Position numbers and translations under genes: made by a program
Notes under the pieces: generated by a model
Seen by the model: only the letters and a program-made list of their open reading frames with translations
Database searches by the model: none
What the model was told of the DNA's origin: nothing
Part shown: positions 33,762 to 44,587 of the stretch, in pieces
How positions within the stretch are numbered: position 1 is the stretch's first letter
Layout of the letters: the number at the start of each line of letters is the position of its first letter
Origin: Diplodia intermedia
Lineage: Eukaryota > Ascomycota > Dothideomycetes > Botryosphaeriales > Botryosphaeriaceae
DNA length: 64,000 bases
Direction: 5' to 3'
NCBI GenBank assembly: GCA_021495925.1
Contig: JAKEKT010000081.1
Location: 62,001-126,000 of the forward strand

Positions 33762-34387
33762 ATGGGTGGCGGCGGCGAAAAGATGCCCGGCCAGTACGTC
33801 CCTCGCGCGCCTCCGGCCTCGCTCTCGAAACTTCCCTTCGACCAGAGCTCCGCCCGCCGGCACCCCGACAGCTCCGCCTCCGTGCTCCAATGCTGACCCG
33901 AGTTTCTTCCTGCAGGTACATGGGCTGGTGGGGAAGCCTTGGTACGCAATGCCCGTCCCTGCGATGACGACGGTCCGCCGAACGACGTTCCGCCGCGCTG
34001 CAAACTTCCCGCTTGATTCCTCTCCCGGCGACGGTACGGCATTGGGCTCACAGAGATGCGCAGGCTCCCTTCCCCAGAAGGGCGTGACCTCCTACGGTCT
34101 GTCCAACAACCGCCAGAAGCCCCTCGGCGGCGCTTTCCACAACGCCATCTTCAACACCTTCCGCCGCACCAGGCAGCAGATCCTCTTCTGGGCCCCTCCC
34201 ATGATCGCCGGTTACTCCATCATGCAGTGGGCCATTGAGAAGTAAGTCACTGGGTTTCCATATGGACGATGGGGGATGGATTGGGTGTTGTGGGGTTGAA
34301 AGGACAATGGGCTGACAGATTGGAACCTGTAGCAACGAGTACTACAACGGCAAGGAGGGTCGCGCCCTGATGAGCGACGAGGAGTAG
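33762..34387 (+). CDS. QCR8: Cytochrome bc1 complex subunit 8 (ubiquinol-cytochrome c reductase)
   Basis: Four exons, 33762-33793, 33916-33941, 34064-34241 and 34333-34387, give 96 residues, matching fungal Qcr8. The N-terminus is glycine-rich (MGGGGEKMPGQ), then YMGWWGSLGSLPQKGVTSYG, NNRQKPLGGAFHNAIFNTFRR, a single membrane helix (LFWAPPMIAGYSIMQWAIE) and a charged tail NEYYNGKEGRA. Qcr8 is a small subunit of respiratory complex III in the mitochondrial inner membrane that contacts cytochrome b near the Qi site. Exon 2 is only 26 nt; its junctions are phase-consistent and restore the conserved GWWGSLG block, so it is real. Its place next to PHB1 suggests shared respiratory control. Confidence 0.92.
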
Positions 34388-35086
34388 ACTTTTGCTTCGA
34401 GAGTTAGAGTTCAGGACCAGCTGGATCGTAGTGGGAAAAGTGATGGACAGTAAGAACTGCGTGTATTGTACAGGGAGGTTGGCGATAGACTTGTAACCAA
34501 CTTTTCAAGACACTTACGACCGCCAAATTCTCTTGATTTGGTCATGCATGCCGGCCACAACTTTCCGGTATCGTCCCGGTAGATTGCCGGAAGAGAGCGT
34601 GCTTACGGATCATAGGTTGGATGTAGCCCTTCGTCCGAACCGCGCAGACATTCCTACGACCATAGTCAAACTTAACCGATTATCGAATCTACCAATTCCA
34701 GACGTGTAATATGTGCAAACCTTGGCCACTTCTCTTTCCTACTCCCAAAATTCCTCTTTCCCGCATCCCATGAAGTTAAGGCACAATCAAGAAGCATCAA
34801 GGGCCACCACGCAGTACCCGTGTTCAGCGTCCAATGTCAGACCCAACTATATGCATTCTTCAACTCTCAGGGGAGTGTATGGCTATCGAAGAGAACGCCC
34901 AAATCAAGGGCCAGAAAGCCCGAACAAACAGTCGAGAAAGCAAACAAGTAAAGAGGTAGGAAGAGCAAGGATGTGGGTTCCAGAGCGCCTTACACCTCCC
35001 AATCTTCCTCATTGTTTTCCCCGCCTTTTCCCTTCTCCCTTGCCACCACCCCTTTTCTCGACCCATCTCTACGCCCACCCGCCATC
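34388..35086. other. Convergent spacer between QCR8 and the hydrophobin-like gene
   Basis: 699 bp between two stop codons; 3' UTR-like on both sides. A frame of 154 codons crosses it on the plus strand but has no domain and overlaps the hydrophobin exon. No gene called. Confidence 0.45.
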
Positions 35087-35853
35087 TCACAAGATATCAA
35101 TCAGCGGCCCGCAGCTCTGGATATTCAGCAGACCGCCCCCGTTCTGCTCGCAGCAGCTGACCTGCTGCTGGGCCTGACAGCCGCTGTCGGTCAGGGCGCC
35201 GATGCCGCCGACGTTGAGGAGGCCGCTCACTGTTTGTCGCGTCGGCGTTAGCAATCTGCCTTTCTTTTCCCCCTCCGCATACACCAAGGAGAGGGGAAGG
35301 TGGGGAAAGAGAGCGAGAGGAGAAAGAGTTGGCACTCACACACAGGCCCCGGAAGCACCGAACACGCGCCCCCCGCACAGCACGACGCCACGTTGTTGCT
35401 GTTGCTGTTGCCCGAGCACACCTGCGCCGTGCCAGTAGCACCGCCATTGTCGTCGTCGTCGTCGTCGCTCTCGTAGCCATCGCCGTCGCTCTCGTAGCCA
35501 TCATTATCATCGTGGCTCTCGTCACCATACCCCGCACCACCACCACCGGCCTTGCGCCTCTTGTGCCGGTATCCCGCACCGCCGCCGCCGTACTTGGGGC
35601 CGGCGGCCGGCCGGCTCTTGGCCAGCACGCTCCAGTCGAAGTGCGCGGGGGGCGCCCAGCCTTGCGGCTCCTTCCAGTCTGCGTTGGTGACGGCGTCGTT
35701 GTTGGCGTCGGTGTGCTGGTATGCTGGAGGGGCGGGGGAAGAGGCGTCGGCGATGGGCGCGGGCGCGGGCGCGGGCGCGGCGAGGTGGGTGAGGAGGAGG
35801 GTTGCGAGGAGGGCGGTGGCGGTGGCGGTGGCGGAGGTCGGGGTGGTCTTCAT
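35087..35853 (-). CDS. Hydrophobin-like secreted protein with long N-terminal extension
   Basis: Two exons, 35853-35340 and 35229-35087, across a 110-bp intron (GTGAGT donor, CTAAC branch) give 218 residues. A signal peptide covers about residues 1-26. The C-terminal 75 residues hold eight cysteines in hydrophobin order C-CC-C-C-CC-C (146, 158/159, 164, 189, 197/198, 211), ending QQQVSCCEQNGGGLLNIQSC. Hydrophobins self-assemble at air-water or wall surfaces. Two things are odd: only four residues separate the first CC pair from the next Cys (much longer in class I, about 11 in class II), and about 120 residues of Gly/Tyr- and Asp-rich linker sit between the signal and the first Cys, including a run of six Asp. 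It may be an atypical hydrophobin or a hydrophobin-like wall protein. A TATAAAG lies 158 bp upstream. Confidence 0.75.
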
Positions 35854-36810
35854 TTTTTTTTTCCTCTTTGATGGGAGGTGGAAGGGGTGGGTGCGTCTTC
35901 GGTGAAGGGTGTGGTGTTGGTTGTTGAAGGTCGTTGTGAACGGAGCTGAGGAAGTGAGCTGTGATGGAGCTGGTTGTTGCTGATTGCTCTGAAGCCTGCG
36001 GATGTGTGCTCTTTATACATGTCGAGGGATAGGTGTTCGGCAGACTTGCATGTTAGCCAAGACAACCTTCTGCTTCGTTGTCATCGGACGGATGGTCGCG
36101 GAGGGCTGTGGAGAGACGACTTGGCAATATTGATGGATCCATTGCTGGTTGTTGGAAAGTTTACCTTTGCCAGGCGTATGCCATCTTTGCCTCATTATCG
36201 CTTGGTACTAAGATGAGGGGAAAGAGGTTTTTCCCTGTCACTTCGTCCGTAGTCTATCGCTGGTCCTCCTCACTCTCGCGGTAACCATGTCTCCGAGTTA
36301 GGCTAAGCTATACGTACAAGCATCAGTAGTCATTCCATGAGCCAAAAAGAAAAAAAAAAAGGAGACTCGTAACTAGCGGCACAGCACTACGAGGGCCTAG
36401 AGCAAGTAAATAGTTGCCCTAGATTAAGTTGCGCTAACCCTACCCGCTCACTCAGCCTACAAGCCTTCACAGACCGTCAAGCTGGTAAAGAGCAGCAGCA
36501 GGTCAAGAGAAGATTACTTCCAACTCCAGTGTTAGGCGGAAGGGAAGTGATACGCCGTGCATGTCCGTTGATTCGATAAAGCCGACAAACAGCGCAAACA
36601 AAATTCTCAACTCAAGACAATTGCTGGGTGCTCGGTTCCTGGTGGCTTTAGCGGTGCGGATACGAAAGCATGTTAACCGAATGTGGCATGGATATGGTCG
36701 ATTTAGGGTTTGAACGTCTCCGACAAGGCGAACGTTGTGCGCTAGTATTCTACTTGTTTGGGTAGTGGGCAGGGATGGACGTACCGTCTAGGGTTTGGCG
36801 TGGAGGTAAA
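35854..36810. other. Spacer upstream of the hydrophobin-like gene
   Basis: 957 bp: promoter of the hydrophobin-like gene near its left end and 3' flank of the unrecognised gene on the right. Contains an A-rich run at 36346-36360. No gene seen. Confidence 0.45.
36011..36017 (-). promoter_or_regulatory. TATA box candidate for the hydrophobin-like gene
   Basis: TATAAAG on the minus strand, 158 bp before the ATG at 35853. A strong TATA box fits a highly regulated surface-protein gene. Confidence 0.45.
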
Positions 36811-37851
36811 TCAGACGCCGCGAAAAGGAGTTGGGCTCGCGAGTTCCCCCAAAGAGGGGCTGCCCACATAGAAAGCTGCGCTACGATGACCAAAGCCGAT
36901 GCCAAATTTTGACAGGTTGTCAAGCGGAAATGAGTGGTCGGAAACTCTGGAGAAGGATGCGGGGGTGGCTGGATCTGCGCTGTCGCCCGGCGCCACATCA
37001 CAACAATTGAAGACATTTTGCATTGCGGAAAGGGTTTGACTCGTTATATTATGATCCAGGTACAAGTGTGAAACTACTGTCTTCACCGGGTTTAAGAACT
37101 GTCTTCCAACGTGGAGCAGAGGGTAGTGATCTCTGGGGATGTATGTGCCCTTTGAGCAGCTATTTGAGTTGCTATAAGCTGTTCCGCCGCTCACGTTCAG
37201 TTAAAGCTACTGCTTACTTTTGTGGGGATTTGGATGATCTCTTGATGTGCTGGCCGCAGCTTCCGAGAAATTCGAGATCTGTTTTAGCAATGCGGGGGCA
37301 GACTTCTGAGTCAGTCACGCTCGGACACATTCCAAAGTTTTGCCCAGAGATCTCGTAATCATGGATCTTGTGTCCTGATCTATGCACTATTTTAAGGACG
37401 ATGGGTTGTGTAAGCGAAAGTGATGATCGAATGTCAAGGTCCCCAATGGCAACAAGATTCTTGCACACCACATCGACCGAGATCAATAAACTTAGCAGCT
37501 AAATCAAGTGCCTTCGGGTGATCTTCTGATTTCCGGAAGTGCCGGCTGACATGGGTAGGAGATCCCCCGAGCCCGACGATCCGAGAGTGGTGCATTCCAC
37601 ACTGTCATCACCGTTTACCTTGAGGTCTCTTGAGCAGCTCATTTCTTTCTGACTGGAAGTGGAAGCGGAGCCAATGGCAACCATTTGCTCCTGCTGAACA
37701 TTCGCAGTGGCTGTCTCTCGTCCTTCCCTACATGTTGCCCCAAAAAGTGAGCAGGACTTCCACAGAGAACCATTGATACCATTCACTTCCACGCATAATT
37801 AACAAGACTAATTGTTCTGGAATTACCTCTCGCAGTCCAGGAATTGATCAT
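36811..37851 (-). CDS. Unrecognised four-exon gene, hypothetical protein
   Basis: Exons 37851-37827, 37785-37619, 37498-37218 and 37159-36811 splice in phase to 273 residues. Two introns look good: 37618-37499 (GTAAAC to TTTAG) and 37217-37160 (GTAAGC, CTGAAC branch, AATAG, 58 bp). The first intron (41 bp) is short for this genome and weak, so the start is uncertain. The product has no signal peptide or membrane helix; blocks include LVAIGDLDIRSSLSLTQPIV, HKIHDYEISGQNFGMCPSV, DLEFLGSCGQHIKR and YIPRDHYPLLHVGRQFL. I do not recognise a family. A competing open frame around 37596-37438 (ending GVQESCCHWGP) also looks protein-like, so splicing may differ. Confidence 0.4.
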
Positions 37852-38809
37852 GTTTTGACGCGGGCTGCATCTAAAGTTGATTTATCAGATTCCTCCAATG
37901 TACTTTTCTTGTGGACCACACGAAAAGGATTCGTGAACCACCTTCGGATTTACTGATCCCTTGCACAAGATGAAACCTCTTTTTTCCCAGCCACTTCCAT
38001 TCCTCTTATTATTTACCCATCATGGTTAAAGCTCAAAGGCAAATATGAAAGAAAAGTATCTGTCAACCTGTTTCACTCAAGATCCAACGTCACAGCAACT
38101 CTCTTCGGCAAAATCCAGTGCTCAATCAGTTCAATTGCTCACTGCTACGTACAACTACAGGGCCCCTCAACTGCCGCGCGTACACAACGCCGACTGACTA
38201 CCGTCAACCACCCACCACCGTCCGCCACCCCCTTCCCCCATCAGCATCCCCCCCCTCTCGCACCCACCCACTTCAAACAATCACCCACTGCGACCCCAAC
38301 CACACACTATCGCACACCGAGTATTAAGTCGACCGCTGCCGTTGGAACCAGCCAAATGGCAACAGCCGAGACAAAAAGAAGCCCCGAAGGACCCCGTAAT
38401 AAACAAAAACATTTGGTCGGAGCTGAACAAAAAAGGAGTGACAGCAGAAACGAAGAAGTGGTAAAAAGGAAAGGATCGTGGACAACGTTTCCAGACTCTT
38501 CATACTCGTACAAGACGGACCACATGGCCTTCGTACCGACATCGGAAAATGGAGAATGACGATGACGAGAGAGAGGTAGGTGACCGGAGAGGAAACCTAC
38601 GAGAGAGGGAGGGGAAAAGAAAAAAGAGATTAAGTATGCCGAACCCAAAAACAAAAAAACGCCGTCGCCATGCTATGTATACCGATGCTGATGCAGATGA
38701 AACAAACAAAGAGGAAAAAGAAAAGACTCAGGTCTACGGCAAAAGAAACAGTTTCCCAACTTTCTTTCACATCATCTCCTACCACCCATCACTCACTCAC
38801 TCATTACAC
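37852..38809. other. Spacer with A- and C-rich tracts, no gene seen
   Basis: 958 bp between the unrecognised gene's start and the stop of the CFEM gene. Holds a C-rich tract (about 38216-38275) and purine-rich DNA at 38560-38660. The right end is likely the CFEM 3' UTR. Confidence 0.45.
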
Positions 38810-41800
38810 TCACCCCGAAATACCCTCTTTGCTCGCATACGCCACGGCAAGATACAAGTCATCCCCGCGCCTCGTCGGCGTCAGCCTGGGCGCCCACATG
38901 GGCGTCTTGATGGCGACATCGCCCTGGCCGCCGCCCTCGTAGCTGGGCCAGTTCGCGTGCCGGCCCTGCTGTTGGGCGGCGGCGTCCGGCAGCGCCGCGC
39001 TGCTCTTGCGCGCCTGGTCCGGATCATGATGGCGGTGGTCCGCGGCGACGGTGCCGTCGGTCCTGATGATCTGGCCCTGCGGCGTGTGCGGACTCCTGCC
39101 GGCGCCGCCTCCGACCACCGCCGCCGCCTTCTTGGTCGGCGTGGTGCGGCGGCTGTTGCCCGGAGAGGCGTTGGCGCTGGGAGCGCCGCTGTCGATGATC
39201 AGCAACCCGTTGCCCTCGCGGCCTGGACGACGACGCGCCTGCAGCCCGCCCTTGGGCGAGCCGTCGGCGGCGGCGGCGCCACTGCCATCACCACCACCAC
39301 CATCGGCAGCAGCATGCTGTTGCTGTTGCTGTTGCACGCGCGGACTAGGCGTCCCCGTGCGGTGCGACCCGGCGTTCGGGCTCGTCCGGGGGACGGCCTG
39401 GTTGCTGGCGCGAGGCACCTTGGGATACTTGATGTCCGAGATGGGGCTCCTGTCCTCGACGCTGCCGTCGTCGCCAAGCTGTTGCTGGGGCGGCGTGGTC
39501 TTCACCCGCAGCGTCGACGATGACGACGACGGTGCCGTGACGACCGCGTGAGGATGACGACGGCCGTGGCTGGCGGTGTCGTCGCCGTCATCGCTGCTGC
39601 TGCTACCGTCACCTGCTCTTACCGGCGCTGGCACCGCGCCGCTCACGCCCAGTTGCTTGGCCGCTCCGTCGTTGTCGTCCTCCGTCGGGGGGCTGGGGTC
39701 ACCCGGCAGCGATGCGCTCTCGAAGGACGTCATCGACGCGCTCGATGTGGAGCGCTGGGGCCCTTTGACGAGCGGAGGACGTGCTGTCTGGCGGGGACGA
39801 GGCGGACTCTGGGGTTGGGGCGGGAGTGGGGGCCTGGCGTAGGAAACGTTGTAGGGCCGGTATTGGCCGCCCTGCTGGGGCGGCGCGGCGGCAGCAGCAG
39901 CAGGAGGTTGCCGGGTCGACGACGATGGCAACGGCGCCGATGATGACGACGGAGACGGGCCGCTGCGCTGATTGGCGGGTGTGGGGAAAGGCAGTGGCGC
40001 TTGACGATTATCGTGATGATCTTGTTCCTGCTGCTGCTGGTGATGATGACGAACAGCGGCAGCAACAGGAACCGGTCGACCAACAGGTGGTTGCGGTGGG
40101 GACGGTTGACGCAGGGCGGGCGGGTGCGCTTGCGAGCCCTGCAGCGGCGCCGGTGGCTGCTGGCCAGTCGTTTGCCCGGGGAGATGCGCGAGTGCCGGCT
40201 GGGGCGGCATCGCCCGGTTCTGGGCGGCAGCAGAGGAAACAGGCATCTGGTGCGTGTGCGTTTGCGTGGGCGGTGGGGCCGTTGCACTGGCCTGAGCTTG
40301 CCGTTGTGGAGACGGGCGCGAAGAGGACGAGGAGTGGCCGAGGAAGGCTGGAGGAGCAGCGGCGTCTAGAGGGCGCGGCGGCCCGCTGAAGCCGCCGGCA
40401 TCGCTCGTCGCGTGCCCGTAGCTCTCGGGCGGCGTCTGCATGATGCTCGTTGGCGGGCTGGTGTAGTAGGCCGGGATGTAGGATGAACTGGCGGTGGAGT
40501 TGGTACCGGTGAACTTGGTGCTGCCGCTCGAAGCGCTGCTGCTGTGTGGACCTGTCGCGGCAGGCTGCTGGTACAGCGGCAGCGGCGGTTTGGCTACATT
40601 GGGCGGTCTTGCTACTCCGATTCTCAACGGAGAAGGAATCGGCGGGGGAGAAGGCGTCGGCTGGCGAGCATACTGCCGGCCCTGCGGGGGAATCGCCAGA
40701 GACAACGACGGCTGCCGCGTCTTCTCTTCTGCTGGGCTTGCCGTGTATTCCTGCGCAAAGCTCGGCGGAGGTCTGTACGGTCTGATGGGCGGGGCCTTGG
40801 CCGGGGCGTCCTGGCGCGGGGGAACCTGCACAGCGCGTACCGGATACATGGGCTTGCGCACCGCCGTGTCCTCCTCGAACACGGTGTTCTGACTCATTGA
40901 ACTGTCCCGCTTCTTTCTCTTCTCGATGAACGGCGCCGAGGTGGGCACCGGGGACTTGGGCACAGGCTCGGGCTTGCGGGGGTGCACCGGCTCCGGTTTG
41001 TCTGGCAGGAGCTGGGACACGGTTCTGCTGCTCGCGAAGCTCGCGGGAGACGCCACAGGCGAGTCCTCAGTGATGGCCAGGCCGATGTTCTCCAGCGGCG
41101 TGGGGGCGCGCTGAGACCGCGGCGGAGACGGATCGACCACTCTCACCTGCGGGATGGTGATTCCCCCAGTGCCAACGCCTGCCCCGTTGCGCGGATCCCT
41201 ACGGTTGCGTGGAGGCGAGGGGAACTGGGCCAGGGCCGACGGCGACATGGCAACATTGTCGTGCGAGGGCGGCGTCAGCGCGAACTTGGACCTTCCCTGC
41301 TTCTCGCTCGCTTCCTCCTCCTTCTTCCTGTCACGCTTGCGCAGGCAGGCGAGCAGAAACAAAACACCCGCTGCCAAGACAACTGCCGAGACACTGGCCA
41401 CGGAAATGCCGACGATCTGAGGAGTGCTCAGTCCACTGCCATGGTCCGACGATGACGCTGCGACAGCCGCAGTAGCCGAGGAAGAAGCCGAGGACTGGAC
41501 AGTGGTGGATGACGCGGCTGCGGAGGTCGTGGACGCGGCCGATGCAGACGTGTCCAAAGTCGTTCGGGAGCTAGTAGTAGTGCGCGACGAAGAGGTCGAC
41601 GAGGTCGACGAGTTCCGCATGCTCGTCGTATTCGTGAGCGAAGTGGAGCTGATCGGAGTCGACGATGCAGCCGATGCAGTAGTGCTCGTGGTGTGAGCCG
41701 TGAACGTCAAAGTGCTGTGGGTGGCGGCCACGGCGGCGTCCTGGCCAGAGCATATGCTGTACGTCGATGCGAGGCCGGAGACCGAGGACGCACACGAGGA

Positions 41801-42100
41801 GAAGGCGCAGCCGTAAGCCGCCTCTCCCAGCGTAAGCCCGGTGGTGCTATACTGGGAGCACAGACACTCCAGATCACCTGAACTCGCACAGCCCAGGGGC
41901 CACTGGTCGAACAGGATGGACCGGAAGCAGCTGCGTGCGCATTGCGGGATGACGGCCTGCAGGTCTGTCGGCAGGGACAGCGGGGACGACGTCTGGGTTG
42001 CTGCGGCGCCGGACGTGGTAAGTGTTGAGGTGGCTTGCGGGAATGCTGAGGCGAGTGATGGCGTGAAGATGATAAACTTTTTATGCAAAGCGGGAAACAT
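38810..42100 (-). CDS. CFEM-domain membrane protein with very long cytoplasmic tail
   Basis: A single frame of 1096 residues. A short hydrophobic N-terminus (IIFTPSLASAF, about 9-20) acts as signal. The CFEM domain spans about residues 44-117, with all eight cysteines (54, 58, 71, 79, 81, 98, 103, 117) and the Asp (76) of the GDLECLC turn that in known CFEM proteins helps bind haem iron. A Ser/Thr-rich stalk (about 120-225) probably carries O-glycans. One membrane helix follows (229-253, IVGISVASVSAVVLAAGVLFLLA) with a basic RKRDRKK stop. The remaining about 840 residues are Pro/Ser/Gln-rich and disordered, with SP and TP sites. Such proteins sit at the plasma membrane and may sense or bind surface ligands. 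A missing upstream exon for the signal peptide is possible. Confidence 0.85.
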   Translation of the reverse strand: MFPALHKKFIIFTPSLASAFPQATSTLTTSGAAATQTSSPLSLPTDLQAVIPQCARSCFRSILFDQWPLGCASSGDLECLCSQYSTTGLTLGEAAYGCAFSSCASSVSGLASTYSICSGQDAAVAATHSTLTFTAHTTSTTASAASSTPISSTSLTNTTSMRNSSTSSTSSSRTTTSSRTTLDTSASAASTTSAAASSTTVQSSASSSATAAVAASSSDHGSGLSTPQIVGISVASVSAVVLAAGVLFLLACLRKRDRKKEEEASEKQGRSKFALTPPSHDNVAMSPSALAQFPSPPRNRRDPRNGAGVGTGGITIPQVRVVDPSPPRSQRAPTPLENIGLAITEDSPVASPASFASSRTVSQLLPDKPEPVHPRKPEPVPKSPVPTSAPFIEKRKKRDSSMSQNTVFEEDTAVRKPMYPVRAVQVPPRQDAPAKAPPIRPYRPPPSFAQEYTASPAEEKTRQPSLSLAIPPQGRQYARQPTPSPPPIPSPLRIGVARPPNVAKPPLPLYQQPAATGPHSSSASSGSTKFTGTNSTASSSYIPAYYTSPPTSIMQTPPESYGHATSDAGGFSGPPRPLDAAAPPAFLGHSSSSSRPSPQRQAQASATAPPPTQTHTHQMPVSSAAAQNRAMPPQPALAHLPGQTTGQQPPAPLQGSQAHPPALRQPSPPQPPVGRPVPVAAAVRHHHQQQQEQDHHDNRQAPLPFPTPANQRSGPSPSSSSAPLPSSSTRQPPAAAAAAPPQQGGQYRPYNVSYARPPLPPQPQSPPRPRQTARPPLVKGPQRSTSSASMTSFESASLPGDPSPPTEDDNDGAAKQLGVSGAVPAPVRAGDGSSSSDDGDDTASHGRRHPHAVVTAPSSSSSTLRVKTTPPQQQLGDDGSVEDRSPISDIKYPKVPRASNQAVPRTSPNAGSHRTGTPSPRVQQQQQQHAAADGGGGDGSGAAAADGSPKGGLQARRRPGREGNGLLIIDSGAPSANASPGNSRRTTPTKKAAAVVGGGAGRSPHTPQGQIIRTDGTVAADHRHHDPDQARKSSAALPDAAAQQQGRHANWPSYEGGGQGDVAIKTPMWAPRLTPTRRGDDLYLAVAYASKEGISG

Positions 42101-44587
42101 ATTTCTACAGAACTACGCGCGCCATGTTAAAACGGGCGGCTGCCATTGCAGACCGTTTGACAAACCTGAAAGAGGCCTAGTGGTGCAATTAAGGCATTGA
42201 GCTGAAGGAGCGTATCGAGTCGGGCGGATTATTAGCAACCGGTCAACGGCTGGATAGTGCGGCTATGCGAAAAGAGACCAAATGAAAAGGGACCCAGAAA
42301 AGAGGAAAAAACGGAAAAACGATCAGACAGGAGTCGTGTCAAAGAGCATGCATGGCGGGTATGGCTGAGCGAAAGGTTTGTTGATATGTACTCGGTCGCG
42401 TCACTGGCAAGCGCCCAGCGGCCGACGGCTATTGAGCTGCAGGCGCCGCTGCGCTGCCATAGGGCGCGCTCTGCACAGAGCAGCGCAGGGCGACTGCAGC
42501 GAAGCGCCTCGAAGCAGCAGCGCGCGCCCTCGTTGGCCCGCCGCGTCGACATGTTGTCTGGGTGGTGGACGAGTGCTGCGGTTAAGCGCTGGCCGGCGAG
42601 TCGGCGGGCGGGTCAGGCCCAAAACGGCAGCGCTCGGCGGGCCAGCGGACAGCCGGCGCTTACACGCTGCGCAGAAAAGCAGCCGCCAGCCCACAATCAC
42701 CCTCCGCGTCCTCGCCCTCGCTGAAACCTGTCGTCCGCTGTCACCACGCTGTCGTCCCGATCGAGTGACGTCGCGCCAGCGCGGGCGCGATGCTGGACGC
42801 CGACCGGTCACAGGGGATGTCCACCGCTTATGCGTCCCTCTAAGCCTCAGGCCGCTCAACACCACGGCGTGCAGCAGGGAGAGCCCGGCGCCGGAAGCCC
42901 ATCCGCCCTCGTGGCTGGATAGCGCTCCCGCCGTGCGCCACTTTTTCCCACCGCCCGGGCGCGTGGTGCTATTTGACATGGAGGCTGTGAGCTGATGCTG
43001 AAACGAGATCGTCCTCACGTCGCCATCCTGCCACGGCCGGCCTGCTTGCGTGCGTGCTCGCTCGGCTTACCTGCTGGCTCGCAGGCGGCGCACCGTTAAC
43101 TTAGCCTCCGTGGCTTTTGGCGTGTCTGATGAATCAAGCCCAGCGCGCGGCAGTCGGTGGCCGGGCTTTACGGGCACGCCGGGAACGGCAAGCCGCCGGC
43201 CCAGCGCGGTCGATGGCGTGCAGTGCGCTTGCAGGGAGAGGCTGCTCGGCTGGCGAATCAAGGGGCGAGATGACGCTTGCACGCCACCGCGGCCGGCTTG
43301 TTTGGCTGAGCAGGCACGCAGGCACGGGGCGCGCCTCAGGGTCGCCGCGAACCACGGCTGCGCCTGCAGCGCCAACGGTGCCGGCGCGCACACCTCGTCG
43401 TCGCCGCTGCTGTTATCATCTCCGCCGCGCCCCGACGCCGAGCTGCCCGCAGAAAATTTCGAAATCTCAAGAGGGGCGCTCCGTGGCGTGGCGCCTTGCG
43501 CTCTGGCGCATCGCGCGCTGATAAGCGGCGCGGGCTGCAGAGCGTTCTCGAAGCACGTAGCGGCAGATCATCACATGCTATGCGACACGAATTGCTATCC
43601 GCTAGCTGCTATACTCCCCACGGGCCACGATCTGAATGGCAGCAGGAGATACGGCCCCATTCTCACGCCGGCCGGATCCAACGACGGCCACTGCCAGCCA
43701 TGCAGCCAGCAGTCCAGCTCACCTCCCGAAGCCGCGCCCCGAGAGTACCGCCGCGCCGCGTCGCCGGGAAGCGCAAAAATCGGCGTGGCGCGCGGGAGGG
43801 CAGAGCCGCAGGCGGTGCAGGAGTCGCCGCCGGCAGGAGTCGCAGGCAGGAGGTGCAGGAGTCGCCGCAGGTGATGGTGATGGTCGGGCTACACGCGTCC
43901 GCTGCTGGCGGCGTGCACGCCATGGGAGCCGTGCTCCGCTCCCGCCAGCCAGTGGAGAGAGGGCCGGAGAGCCGCAGTTGAAGAGCGACCCAGATAAAAA
44001 TAACAGGCGCGACTCCTCGTGAAAAATGTAGGTTTTGTGGGTCTGCCAAACCCCGACAAGCCTGCGACCGCATCCGCTGGCGCCGAGACGGCCATCCCCG
44101 TTAGACCGGTCTCCCGGCTGCTGCGATAGCGATGGCGACGCCGGCGAGGGAAAGAAGTGCGAGCCACGGTCTCCTGGTGTTGTGCCATCCGCTTTAAGGA
44201 CCCGCCCTGATCACCACTCCCGTGCCACCTCCAACACCGCCCGTATACCCAGTCGATCCCGCCGCCCGCACGCGCGCTGAGCACGTTCGCCCCATTGAAA
44301 TTGCCCTCTCGTCAAGCACTCCTCAATACACCCACTCGCATTGTGAGACTTGCCCCCCGTCCCGGGCTGAAAAAAAAAGCGCCCGTCTATTGAGGCCCAA
44401 CACACCTCGAATCTCGCCAGCACCCTTTGTCCTGTGCGGTTCCCACTCTCCACGTACAGCCGGACCCATACACCGCCGAGTCGAGTGGTCCAGAGCGTAG
44501 ATCCGACCCTCTTCCCTCGCATCAGCAGGTCTCTTTGTTGCGGCGCGCGCGGGAACGTCATAGCTCCTCCGTACCCACTCCGCACAT
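42101..44587. other. GC-rich intergenic region between CFEM and PRM10 genes
   Basis: 2.5 kb between outward-facing genes. Long frames are open on both strands at once (for example 42401-43018), a composition effect. A short tandem repeat lies at 43814-43868. The last 300 bp before the PRM10 ATG are C-rich and likely the promoter and 5' UTR. No supported gene. Confidence 0.45.
43814..43868. repeat. 17-bp repeat, two copies
   Basis: GGTGCAGGAGTCGCCGC occurs at 43814-43830 and 43852-43868, with a partial CAGGAGTCGC between them at 43834-43843. Confidence 0.65.

Noticed and set aside
37438..37596. 53-codon minus-strand frame ending GVQESCCHWGP
   Set aside because: Protein-like, but conflicts with the longer in-phase four-exon model at the same place; kept only as an alternative splice possibility.
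38549..39523. 324-codon plus-strand frame at the 3' end of the CFEM gene
   Set aside because: Antisense shadow; the minus-strand CFEM frame continues across it with coherent domains upstream.
42401..43018. Frames of about 205 codons on both strands
   Set aside because: Opposite-strand frames over the same GC-rich bases, no domain, no splice support.
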